DNA from: Pseudomonas syringae KCTC 12500
GTDB taxonomy: Bacteria; Pseudomonadota; Gammaproteobacteria; Pseudomonadales; Pseudomonadaceae
Direction of reading: 5' to 3'
Length of the DNA: 64,000 bases
Assembly: GCF_000507185.2 (NCBI RefSeq)
Contig: NZ_AYTM02000002.1
Coordinates: forward strand, 4,623,501-4,687,500
The notes beneath the pieces are model-generated. The model saw nothing but the letters and a program-made list of their open reading frames with translations. It did not search any database and had not been told where the DNA came from. Of this stretch, positions 9,024 through 16,500 are shown one piece after another. Position numbers and translations under genes: made by a program. Within the stretch, counting starts at the first letter, position 1, and each line of letters begins with the position of its first letter.

Positions 9024-10234
9024 AGGCTGTTCTCCGGGGTGCGGGTCGCCAGCGGCGAGGTGTTTATCTCCGGGGTGTACGCGACAGGTCTGGCTCGGGC
9101 ATCACGCTTGAGGGCGTTGAGCGTCGCCAGTGCAGTACGCTTGCTCCAGATCAACAGGCCGCTGAGCACCATCATGCTCAGCAGCAGGCCGAAAAACGCC
9201 CAGATCAGCTTGATCCAGATGCCGCCGAAATCGCCGGTGTGCAGGGGGCGCATGGACTCGGTGACGAACTCCAGCTTGTTGCGGTCCGACAGCAGGTGCG
9301 AGGCGGCAATCTCGCCGCTGTACGGGTTGATTTCGGCGGTCTGGAACATCAATGGATACCAGCTGCGTCCACCCACCTGCATGTTGCTGTAGGCATTGAA
9401 CGGCGGTGTGATGAAGCTGGCTTCCAGGCCCGGAATCCGCTCCCTGGCGATTTCCACGGCGCGCTCCAGGCTGATGGTCGGCGCAGGACTACCATCGGCA
9501 GTCAGTGGCACGGCGCTGTGCGGGATGATCGACGCGCCCTGGGATTTGCTGGAAATACTGATCTGGTTGTCGCCCAGAATCGCCTGGATCAGAAACCACG
9601 TGCCGGTAATGGAAATTACCGCAATGAACCAGATCGACCAGACGCCGCTGAGGCGATGCAGGTCGCCCCAGAAAATCCGCGGGCCCTGGCTGAAACGCAC
9701 GGGCTTGAAAAAGCCGCGCCAGAATTTCTTGTAGACCACCAGCCCGGTCACCAGTGAGGCCAGCAACGGCAGGCCGAGAATCGACACCAGGTACCAGCCC
9801 CACGAATAACCGTTGGTAAACGGCACCAGCCACCAGCCGTGCAGCGCGCGGGTGAAGCGGCGGAAGTCGAACGAAGGAGTAATGCCCTGAATCACTCCGG
9901 TGTAAGGGTTGACGTAAGCCGGCACCGAACGCCCGTCGGGGTAGGTGATGAACACGCTCAAGGCGAAATAGTCGCCGTCCGGCTGCATGATGGTGCCCAC
10001 GATCAGGTCCGGTTGGTTGCGTTCGATGGTTGCGCGAATCTGTTCGAAGTTCAGGCGCTGCGCGTCGTCGGAAGGGCGGTTGTCACGCATCTCCGGGTTG
10101 GCCAGCCACATGATTTCCTTGCTGACCACGGCCAGCGTGCCGGTCACACAAACGATCAGCACGAAGAACCAGATCGGCAGGGCCAGCCAGCTGTGGACGA
10201 GAAACCAGATTTTTGAACGGGACTTCTTCGACAT
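9020..10234 (-). CDS. fpvG: PepSY-domain inner-membrane ferripyoverdine reductase FpvG
   Basis: This 404-residue PepSY-family membrane protein has four membrane segments: near the N-terminus (VHSWLALPIWFFVLIVCVTG), near LVSILGLPLLASLVTGLVVY, near SIWFIAVISITGTWFLIQ, and near LIWAFFGLLLSMMVLSGLLI. Histidines inside or next to membrane segments (WFLVHSW, ALHGWW, DLHRLSG, PLHTGDFGG) are typical of haem-carrying PepSY reductases. In P. aeruginosa FpvG reduces Fe(III) to Fe(II) in the periplasm so that iron leaves pyoverdine. It is the first gene of the operon. I chose the ATG at 10234; a GTG at 10255 in the same frame lacks a visible ribosome site. Confidence 0.9.
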   Translation of the reverse strand: MSKKSRSKIWFLVHSWLALPIWFFVLIVCVTGTLAVVSKEIMWLANPEMRDNRPSDDAQRLNFEQIRATIERNQPDLIVGTIMQPDGDYFALSVFITYPDGRSVPAYVNPYTGVIQGITPSFDFRRFTRALHGWWLVPFTNGYSWGWYLVSILGLPLLASLVTGLVVYKKFWRGFFKPVRFSQGPRIFWGDLHRLSGVWSIWFIAVISITGTWFLIQAILGDNQISISSKSQGASIIPHSAVPLTADGSPAPTISLERAVEIARERIPGLEASFITPPFNAYSNMQVGGRSWYPLMFQTAEINPYSGEIAASHLLSDRNKLEFVTESMRPLHTGDFGGIWIKLIWAFFGLLLSMMVLSGLLIWSKRTALATLNALKRDARARPVAYTPEINTSPLATRTPENSL

Positions 10235-10330
10235 GGATAAACAATCTCGATTCACGATGTGGAGCGGCCGCAGGGCGGTCCCCTCTGTCTGTACGCGCGG
10301 GCGGTATAAAAGCCTCGCATTAAGTTAAAG

Positions 10331-10354
10331 ACGAATGAGAACTGAATTCCTATA
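10331..10354 (-). promoter_or_regulatory. Weak candidate PvdS-type promoter for the fpvG operon
   Basis: Read on the minus strand, TATAG is followed by 16 nt and CGT, about 97 nt upstream of the fpvG ATG. Spacing is right, but the -35 part matches TAAAT poorly. The same stretch has an AATGAGAAC half-site like those in Fur boxes, which could also give iron control. Neither is convincing alone. Confidence 0.3.
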
Positions 10355-10436
10355 GGAATTTTTTGCGTTTAAATGCAAAAAATTGTTTCAGTGCGGCGGT
10401 ACAGCTCCGCATGCCGCATGAATAGGGCGGTCCGGC

Positions 10437-10460
10437 TAATTTTCCAGCAGCGCAGTACGT
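10437..10460 (+). promoter_or_regulatory. PvdS-type promoter for the syrP-like hydroxylase gene
   Basis: TAATT at 10437-10441, preceded by GGC as in many iron-starvation boxes, then a 16-nt spacer and CGT at 10458-10460. The -35 differs from TAAAT at one base. It ends 71 nt upstream of the hydroxylase ATG. Confidence 0.62.
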
Positions 10461-10530
10461 TCAATCTGGACATTGGTGTTGCGCCAGGCCGCAGGGGCTC
10501 GGGCGCTTTTGCCATCAAGGGAGAGACATC

Positions 10531-11508
10531 ATGAGTCATGCGTTGAGTTTGGATATCCGGCCGTTGCTGGCAGGGGCGGGCAGCTTGCCGATGCTGGTGC
10601 AGGCACCCGAGCCCGGTCTGGACTTGATGGAAGCGCTGGGCGAACTCAAGCCGTTGGTCGCCGGGCACCTGTATAGCGCAGGCGGGATTCTGTTTCGCGG
10701 CTTCGAGGTGGGCGGTGCGGAAGCGTTTCGCGAGTTCGCCGCCGGTTTCGGCGATCCGCTGCTCAACTACGAGTTCGGCTCTACGCCGCGCAGCAATGTC
10801 ACCAAGGGTGTATACACCTCGACCGAGTACCCGGCGCACCAGAGCATCCCGCTGCACAACGAGCAGGCCTACACGCTGGAATGGCCGATGAAGATCTGGT
10901 TCTACAGCATGATCGCGGCGCAGACAGGCGGCGAAACACCGATCGCCGACAGCCGCGAAATCTACCGACGCATTCCGGCGCGCATTCGCGAGCGCTTTGT
11001 CGAAAAGAAACTGATGTACGTGCGTAACTACGGCAACGGGCTCGATGTGGAATGGAGTCAGGTGTTCAACAGCGAAGACGAGCGCGTGGTCGAAGCCTAC
11101 TGCCGGGCGCACAACATCGAGTGCGAATGGAAAGACGACGGCGAACTGCGCACCCGCCAGATTTGCCAAGCGGTATCGCGCCACCCGGTGACCCACGACA
11201 CCGTCTGGTTCAACCAGGCGCACCTGTTCCACATCTCCAACTTGCAACCGGAAGTGCGCGAAACCCTGCTCGACGTAGTGGACGAAGAAGACCTGCCGCG
11301 CAACGTCTACTACGGCGACGGCTCGCCCCTCGAAGAAACCCTGCTGGACGAAATCCGCGGCGTACTCGACGAATGCACCGTCAGCTTCCCATGGCTGGAA
11401 AACGACGTCCTGATGCTCGACAACATGCTCACCGCCCACTCCCGCGCACCCTTCACCGGCAAACGCAAAGTGGTGGTCGCCATGGCACAGGGGCATTCGG
11501 ATAAGTAA
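10531..11508 (+). CDS. SyrP/TauD-family aspartate beta-hydroxylase
   Basis: This 325-residue protein belongs to the non-haem Fe(II)/2-oxoglutarate-dependent TauD/SyrP family. The iron-binding triad is visible as H109-x-E111 in LHNEQAYT and the distal H303 in TAHSRAPFTG, followed by an arginine (KRKV) that would bind 2-oxoglutarate. SyrP hydroxylates carrier-bound aspartate in syringomycin synthesis. Here it most likely makes beta-hydroxyaspartate on the two Asp-loading modules at 16948 and 31297, giving two of the iron-binding groups of this pyoverdine. It has its own PvdS-like box and GGGAGAG about 6 nt before the ATG. It is the only hydroxylase of this kind in the window and no NRPS-fused copy exists. 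Confidence 0.88.
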   Translation: MSHALSLDIRPLLAGAGSLPMLVQAPEPGLDLMEALGELKPLVAGHLYSAGGILFRGFEVGGAEAFREFAAGFGDPLLNYEFGSTPRSNVTKGVYTSTEYPAHQSIPLHNEQAYTLEWPMKIWFYSMIAAQTGGETPIADSREIYRRIPARIRERFVEKKLMYVRNYGNGLDVEWSQVFNSEDERVVEAYCRAHNIECEWKDDGELRTRQICQAVSRHPVTHDTVWFNQAHLFHISNLQPEVRETLLDVVDEEDLPRNVYYGDGSPLEETLLDEIRGVLDECTVSFPWLENDVLMLDNMLTAHSRAPFTGKRKVVVAMAQGHSDK

Positions 11509-11684
11509 ACGCCGTTAGATCATCGTGCTGACGCACTGAGTGGTTTTGCCTTTCGTGACTCGCTGCATCACGAATCTACGGCTCGCCGCAGTTCAGAAAC
11601 ATCCAGAACCACGATGCTTTTAAACCACGATGGCACAGACGACGCAGAGTGCGACGTAAGTGACGGCTGAGTCATGGCGCTGAT

Positions 11685-11839
11685 CCGGGGGTAGCCTGGC
11701 AGGACGCCAGGCAAGCCGCACCGGGCCATGGATGGCCCGTTGCGGCGACCCCCGGAGCAGTGACAGGGCGAAGGAACCCGACGAAGTCGGGCCGGAAACG
11801 GAGCTGCGGGCTTTGCCTACTTTGGCCCCATCAAAGTAG
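11685..11839. other. Compact hairpin array, candidate structured RNA or intergenic repeat
   Basis: Five perfect stems lie in 155 nt. An outer stem of 8 bp (CCGGGGGT 11685-11692 with ACCCCCGG 11748-11755) encloses two hairpins: CCTGGC/GCCAGG (11695-11711, loop AGGAC) and CGGGCCA/TGGCCCG (11722-11739, loop TGGA). Two further hairpins follow: CCCGAC/GTCGGG (11777-11791, loop GAA) and CTACTTTG/CAAAGTAG (11817-11839, 7-nt loop). The first three form a closed three-way junction. No open frame accounts for it. I have the impression that similar sequences recur in Pseudomonas intergenic DNA, but I cannot verify this, and I cannot tell which strand is transcribed. Confidence 0.5.
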
Positions 11840-11905
11840 GTCGCCGAGGGGCGAAAAGGTTACCTGAGCCGAACCTCAATCCACCTGAAAAAGAAAAACC
11901 GCCGT

Positions 11906-11943
11906 GTGACGCAGAGCGTCACGAGCTGCATTCCCACGCGGAG
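11906..11943. repeat. Palindromic repeat, left part (split by the IS)
   Basis: It contains the perfect hairpin GTGACGC/GCGTCAC (11906-11922, loop AGA) and the left arm TTCCCACGC plus loop of a second palindrome, whose right arm GCATGGGAA lies after the IS at 13396-13404. The intact version of the same sequence is at 39923-39977, which proves that this copy was interrupted. Confidence 0.8.
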
Positions 11944-11985
11944 TGGTGTGACCCCCGAAGGTTGGATGCAACCTTTGGAGGCGTC

Positions 11986-12525
11986 ATGGGTAAATATACA
12001 GAGCAGGCAAAACTCGCAGCCGTGAAAGAGTATTGTGCTGGCAAGGCAGGTTTGAGGGATGTTGCGCATCGCCACGATGTGGATTTTTCCTGCCTTAGGC
12101 AGTGGGTTGCGGCCTATCAGATTCATGGCGTAGCGGGCCTGCAAGAGAAAAAACGCCAGCGCTACAGTGACGAGTTCAAGCTGACTGTTTTGAAGCGCAT
12201 GCATGATGAGCGTTTATCTCTGCGCCAGACAGCGGCCTTGTTCGATATCCGTCAGTTCGGCATCATCGGTCTATGGCAGCGCCATTATGAAGAAGGGGCC
12301 TTTGATGCCTCCTCCAAGCCACCCACAAAAGCCGGACGCCCAAGAAAGATGACGACTGCACTTCCGCCTGTGAACGCCCCCTCAATCGACGATGAATCGC
12401 GCTCGCGTGACGAGTTGCTTGCCGAGGTGAAGCAACTGCGGATGGAGGTCGACTATCTAAAAAAGCTCGATGCCTTGGCTCAGAAGAAGCAACGAATAGC
12501 GCAACAGAAAAAGCGCAAATCGTAA
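11986..12525 (+). CDS. IS3-family transposase, OrfA
   Basis: This 179-residue protein has two helix-turn-helix-like segments: KLAAVKEYCAGKAGLRDVA... near the start and FKLTVLKRMHDERLSLRQTA near residue 65. The C-terminal part (ELLAEVKQLRMEVDYLKKL) is a leucine-zipper-like helix. This layout, with a long OrfA, is typical of the IS150 group. OrfA binds the terminal repeats and regulates transposition. I chose the ATG at 11986, which has TGGAGG about 8 nt upstream; the frame is open 24 nt further to an ATG inside the terminal repeat, which is unlikely. The frame ends at TAA 12523-12525, inside orfB. Confidence 0.9.
   Translation: MGKYTEQAKLAAVKEYCAGKAGLRDVAHRHDVDFSCLRQWVAAYQIHGVAGLQEKKRQRYSDEFKLTVLKRMHDERLSLRQTAALFDIRQFGIIGLWQRHYEEGAFDASSKPPTKAGRPRKMTTALPPVNAPSIDDESRSRDELLAEVKQLRMEVDYLKKLDALAQKKQRIAQQKKRKS
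12459..12465 (+). promoter_or_regulatory. Programmed -1 frameshift site of the IS transposase
   Basis: The heptamer A-AAA-AAG is in phase with orfA (codons AAA at 12460 and AAG at 12463). Slipping back one base continues in the orfB frame, which is open from here to 13361. IS3-family elements use this kind of site to make the OrfAB transposase. Confidence 0.75.
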
Positions 12526-13361
12526 CCGAACTGAGACTGGGGCATTCTCTGGGTGGCCTGCTGAAGCTTGCCGGTCTGGCGCGCAGCACTTTTTACTATC
12601 AACAAAAGGTACTGCAAGCGGGCGATAAGTACGCCGGGCTGAAAGACCTGATTCAGACAGTTTTCTACGATCATAAAGGCCGGTATGGCTATCGTCGTAT
12701 CACGGCGGCGTTGCGGCGCGCAGGCCATCTTGTGAACCACAAGACGGTGCAGAAACTGATGGGGCAGCTTGGCCTGAAGAGCCTGGTGCGAGTGAAGAAA
12801 TACCGCTCTTACAAGGGCGAAGTAGGCAAGGCTGCGCCCAACATTCTCAAGCGTGATTTCAAGGCCCAGCACCTTAATGAAAAATGGGCCACGGACGTCA
12901 CCGAGTTCAAAGTGGGAGGCCAGAAGCTCTATCTGTCGCCCATCATGGATCTGTACAACGGCGAAATCATTTCCTATGCAATCGCCAGGCGCCCGCTGTA
13001 CTCCATGGTGGACGAAATGCTTGAAGGAGCGTTCAAGAAGCTTGAGCCGCATGAAAAGCCTATTTTGCACTCAGACCAGGGCTGGCAATATCGGATGCCT
13101 GTTTACCAACGATTACTCAATGAGCATTCGATCACATGCAGCATGTCGCGCAAGGGCAACTGCTACGACAACGCGGCTATGGAAAGTTTTTTTGGCACGC
13201 TGAAGTCCGAGTTTTTCTATCTGAACAAATTTAACAATCTGGATGAGCTTCATGCGGGCATCGACGAGTACATTGAGTATTACAATCAGTCACGCATCAA
13301 ACTGAAACTTAACGGCCTGAGCCCTGTGGAGTTCAGAATGCAGGCCGCTCAGGCAGCGTAG
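12465..13361 (+). CDS. IS3-family transposase, OrfB catalytic part (made as an OrfAB fusion by -1 frameshift)
   Basis: The frame contributes 298 residues after the slip, giving a fusion of about 458 residues. It contains an HTH_21-like segment (DHKGRYGYRRITAALRRAGH) and an rve integrase core with a complete DDE triad: D in KWATDVTEFKVGG, D in ILHSDQGWQY, and E in GNCYDNAAMESFFGTLKSE. The C-terminal YNQSRIKLKLNGLSPVEFR is typical of IS3 transposases. No strong start codon with a ribosome site is seen in this frame near 12465, consistent with translation through frameshifting. The stop codon lies 32 nt before the right end of the IS. No internal stop or truncation is present. Confidence 0.9.
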   Translation, partial: ARCLGSEEATNSATEKAQIVTELRLGHSLGGLLKLAGLARSTFYYQQKVLQAGDKYAGLKDLIQTVFYDHKGRYGYRRITAALRRAGHLVNHKTVQKLMGQLGLKSLVRVKKYRSYKGEVGKAAPNILKRDFKAQHLNEKWATDVTEFKVGGQKLYLSPIMDLYNGEIISYAIARRPLYSMVDEMLEGAFKKLEPHEKPILHSDQGWQYRMPVYQRLLNEHSITCSMSRKGNCYDNAAMESFFGTLKSEFFYLNKFNNLDELHAGIDEYIEYYNQSRIKLKLNGLSPVEFRMQAAQAA

Positions 13362-13393
13362 AAATAATCGTCCAACCTTCGGGGGTCATACCA

Positions 13394-13440
13394 GAGCATG
13401 GGAACGATAGTCAACCGTCCAACTTTGTGGGGGCAGCTCA
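13394..13440. repeat. Palindromic repeat, right part (after the IS)
   Basis: It begins with the duplicated GAG and continues CATGGGAACGATAGTCAA, matching 39961-39978 base for base, then diverges gradually (CCGTCCAACTTTGTGGGGGC here against a similar stretch at 39980). It is the right half of the palindrome split by the IS. Confidence 0.78.
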
Positions 13441-13463
13441 CTCACCCCCCCGACAAACCTTTC

Positions 13464-13486
13464 TAAATATTTCCTCGCCAATTCGT
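13464..13486 (+). promoter_or_regulatory. PvdS-type promoter for the side-chain NRPS operon, short spacer
   Basis: TAAAT at 13464-13468 and CGT at 13484-13486 with a 15-nt spacer, one shorter than the other boxes here. CGT is followed by TCTT, like the pvdP box. It lies 55 nt upstream of the first synthetase ATG and 71 nt after the IS. It is the only box of this kind in front of the operon. Confidence 0.6.
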
Positions 13487-13540
13487 TCTTGTTGATACGA
13501 CCCCGCCCGACGGTCAGCCCCACTCAGCAAGGATCGACCC

Positions 13541-16500
13541 ATGAACCCCGAACACGCCCAGAAACTCGCTCGCCGTTTTGTCGAGTTACCCCTTGAAAAA
13601 CGCCGCCTGTTCCTCGATGGCATGCGCAAGGAGAACATGGATTTCTCGCTGTTCCCGATCCCTTCCTGTGCCGGGCTGGCCGAGCGTGAGGGTCTGTCTT
13701 ATGCCCAGCAACGCATGTGGTTTCTCTGGCAACTGGACCCGCACAGCGCGGCCTACAACCTGCCGATGTCGGTGGGCCTGAACGGTCCGCTGGAACTGCC
13801 TTTGCTGGATCGGGCATTCAGTGCGCTGGTCGAACGACATGAAAGCCTGCGCACCACCTTCGGCCAGGAGGGCGATCGGGCATTTCAGCGTGTTGCGCCG
13901 CCAGCGCCAGTGAGCATCCGCCTGACCGATCTGAGCGCCTTGCCGCCCGAACAGCGCTGGGCCAGTGCGCGTCAGGCCATGGCCGAACAGGCTGCGCAAA
14001 CCTTCGATCTGCAGCGCGGGCCGCTGTTCACCGTGCAGGTGCTGCGTCTGGCCGAACAGGAGCACCTGCTGCTGCTCAACCTGCACCACATGATCACCGA
14101 TGGCTGGTCGATGAACGTGCTGATCGACGAATGGCTGCGCGGCTACGACGCGCTGCTGGCCGGCAAACCGCTGCCTTTTCAGCCGCTGCTTGTGCAGTAC
14201 CGCGATTACGCAGTCTGGCAACGCAGCTGGCTGGAAGCCGGTGAGCAGGCGCGTCAGCTGGACTACTGGCGCAGCCACCTGGGCGAAGAGCATCCGCTGC
14301 TGGAGCTGCCCACCGACCGTCCGTATCCGGCCTTGCCCAGCCACGACGGCGCTCGCCTGGAGCTGGCACTGGAGCCCGAGCTGCTGCGCAACCTGAAAAG
14401 CCTCGCGCAACGCCAGGGCGTGACCCTGTTCGTGGTGCTGCTGGCGACCTTCAAAAGCCTGCTGCATCGCTACAGCGGGCAGACCGACATTCGTGTTGGC
14501 GGCCTGATCGCCAACCGCACCCGCAGCGAAACCGAAGGGCTGATCGGCTGCTTCATCAATACTCAGGTACTGCGCAGTGAAGTGACGGCGCAGACCCGCT
14601 TCGTCGACTTGTTGAATATCGTGCGCGACGCCTCGACCGGTGCCCAGGCGCATCAGGAATTGCCATTCGACGCCATCATCGACGCCCTGCAGCCGGAGCG
14701 CAGCCAGAGCCATAACCCTTTATTTCAGGTGATGTTCAATCACCAGCCGGTGGTGGCCGACCTGCTCGACAAGCAATTGAGCGGCGGCCTGCGCGTGGCT
14801 AATCTGCCCGCCGAACAACAGGCACTGGCGCAGCGCTCGCACGCTGCCGCCAGCGACCTGATGCTGGCCACCAGCGGTGAAGGCGAACAACTGCATGCCG
14901 CCTTCACCTACGCCACCGACATTTTTGACGAGTCGACCATCGCTCGCCTGGCCGGGCACTGGCGCAACCTGTTGGCCTCTGTCTGTGCCGACCCGCTGCA
15001 GACCATCGCCGAGCTGTCGATGCTCTCGGCCGACGAGCGCACGCAACTGCTGGATGTCGACAATGCCACCAAAGCTGACACCACAACCCCCGCGCATCGC
15101 CAGTTCGAGGCACAAGTACAGCGCACGCCGCAGGCCCCGGCACTGATCCTCGCCCGTGAAGGTCAATCGCCAGGCCTGAGCTACACCGAACTGAACCAGC
15201 GCAGTAACCGTCTGGCCTGGCAGCTGCGCGAGCTGGGTGTCGGCGCGGACGTGCTGGTCGGCGTGGCGCTGGGTCGTTCGCTGGACATGCCCGTGGCGCT
15301 GCTCGCCGTGCTCAAGGCTGGCGGTGCCTATTTGCCGCTGGACCTGAATGCGCCGAGCGAACGCTTGCGTCATGTGTTGGCGGACAGTGGCGTGAAACTG
15401 CTGCTGACCCACAGCGATCAGCTGACCGGGCTGCCTGAATTGGCTGACATGCAATGCCTGTGCATCGATCGGATGAACAGCGAAACCGCCAGCGTGCACA
15501 ACCTCGACGGCCCGATTGATCCGGCCAGCCTGGCCTACGTGATTTACACCTCAGGGTCGACCGGGCGGCCCAAAGGCGTGGCGATCAGTCATGCGGCCCT
15601 GGCCGAGTTCGTCGCCCTGGGGGCCAACTACAGTGACCTGCGCGAAGGCGACCGGGTCCTGCAGTTCGCCACCCACAGCTTCGATGGCTTCGTCGAGCAG
15701 TTCTACCCACCGTTGTGTCGTGGTGCGGCCGTCGTGCTGCGTGACGAGCGCCTGTGGGACAGCGCCACCTTCCATCAGGCCATCGTCGAGCACGGCGTGA
15801 CCCTCGCCGACTTGCCCGCGGCCTATTGGCTGACGCTGGTTCAGGACTTCGCCGCCAGCCCGCCCGCACATTACGGCGCGCTACGCCAGGTGCATGTCGG
15901 CGGCGAAGCCATGGCCGTCGAGGGGCTGCGCCTGTGGCACAAGTCCGGGCTCGGGCATGTGCGCCTGCTCAATACCTATGGCCCGACCGAAGCTACCGTG
16001 GTGTCGAGCATCCATGATTGCAGCACGCTGACCCCGCAGCAGGTGTCCTGGCGCGGCGTGCCGATTGGCCAGGCGCTGGCAGGACGACGCCTGTACGTTC
16101 TCGACGATCAAATGAACCTGCTGCCGCAAGGTGCGGTGGGCGAGCTGTACATCGGCGGTCCTGGTCTGGCGCGGGGCTATCACGCCCAGCCCGGCCTGAG
16201 CGCCGAACGTTTTGTCGCCGATCCGTTTGTCAGCGGTGAGCGCCTGTATCGCAGCGGCGACCGCGCCCGACTGCGCACCGATGGCGCTGTCGAGTATATC
16301 GGCCGGGTCGATCATCAAGTGAAGATTCGCGGTTTCCGTATCGAGCTGGGCGAGGTCGAATCGCGCCTGCAGCAATGCACGGGCGTGCGCGAGGCCGTGG
16401 TGCTGGCCGTCGAACTGGCGGGCAGCACGCAGTTGGTCGCCTACGCGGTGCCGGACGTTGCCGCGTCTACAGAGGCCGAACAGTTGGCCCTGCGCCAAAG

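Larger units (their letters stand above)
11509..11943. other. Non-coding stretch between the hydroxylase gene and the IS
   Basis: No convincing gene is present. The stretch holds a short hairpin after the hydroxylase stop (TTCGTGA 11552-11558 with TCACGAA 11568-11574), the compact hairpin array listed separately at 11685-11839, and the left half of a palindromic repeat from 11906 into which the IS inserted. A minus-strand frame crossing 11860-12204 overlaps the repeat and the IS and is not a gene. Confidence 0.7.
11944..13393 (+). mobile_element. IS3-family (IS150-like) insertion sequence, complete, 1450 bp
   Basis: Terminal inverted repeats are 23 bp with one mismatch (11944-11966 and 13371-13393); the inner 18 bp, TGACCCCCGAAGGTTGGA and its complement, are perfect. 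The element starts TG and ends CA, and is flanked by a 3-bp target duplication GAG (11941-11943 and 13394-13396). Joining the flanks at one GAG restores a sequence that matches the uninterrupted repeat at 39923-39977. It carries two overlapping frames related by -1 and an intact DDE triad, so it looks functional. The repeats and target duplication fix the ends well; I cannot name the specific IS. Confidence 0.93.

Noticed and set aside
12504-12512. A second possible slippery site (GAAAAAG) near the end of orfA
   Set aside because: Five A residues give poorer re-pairing after a -1 slip than the perfect A-AAA-AAG at 12459-12465.
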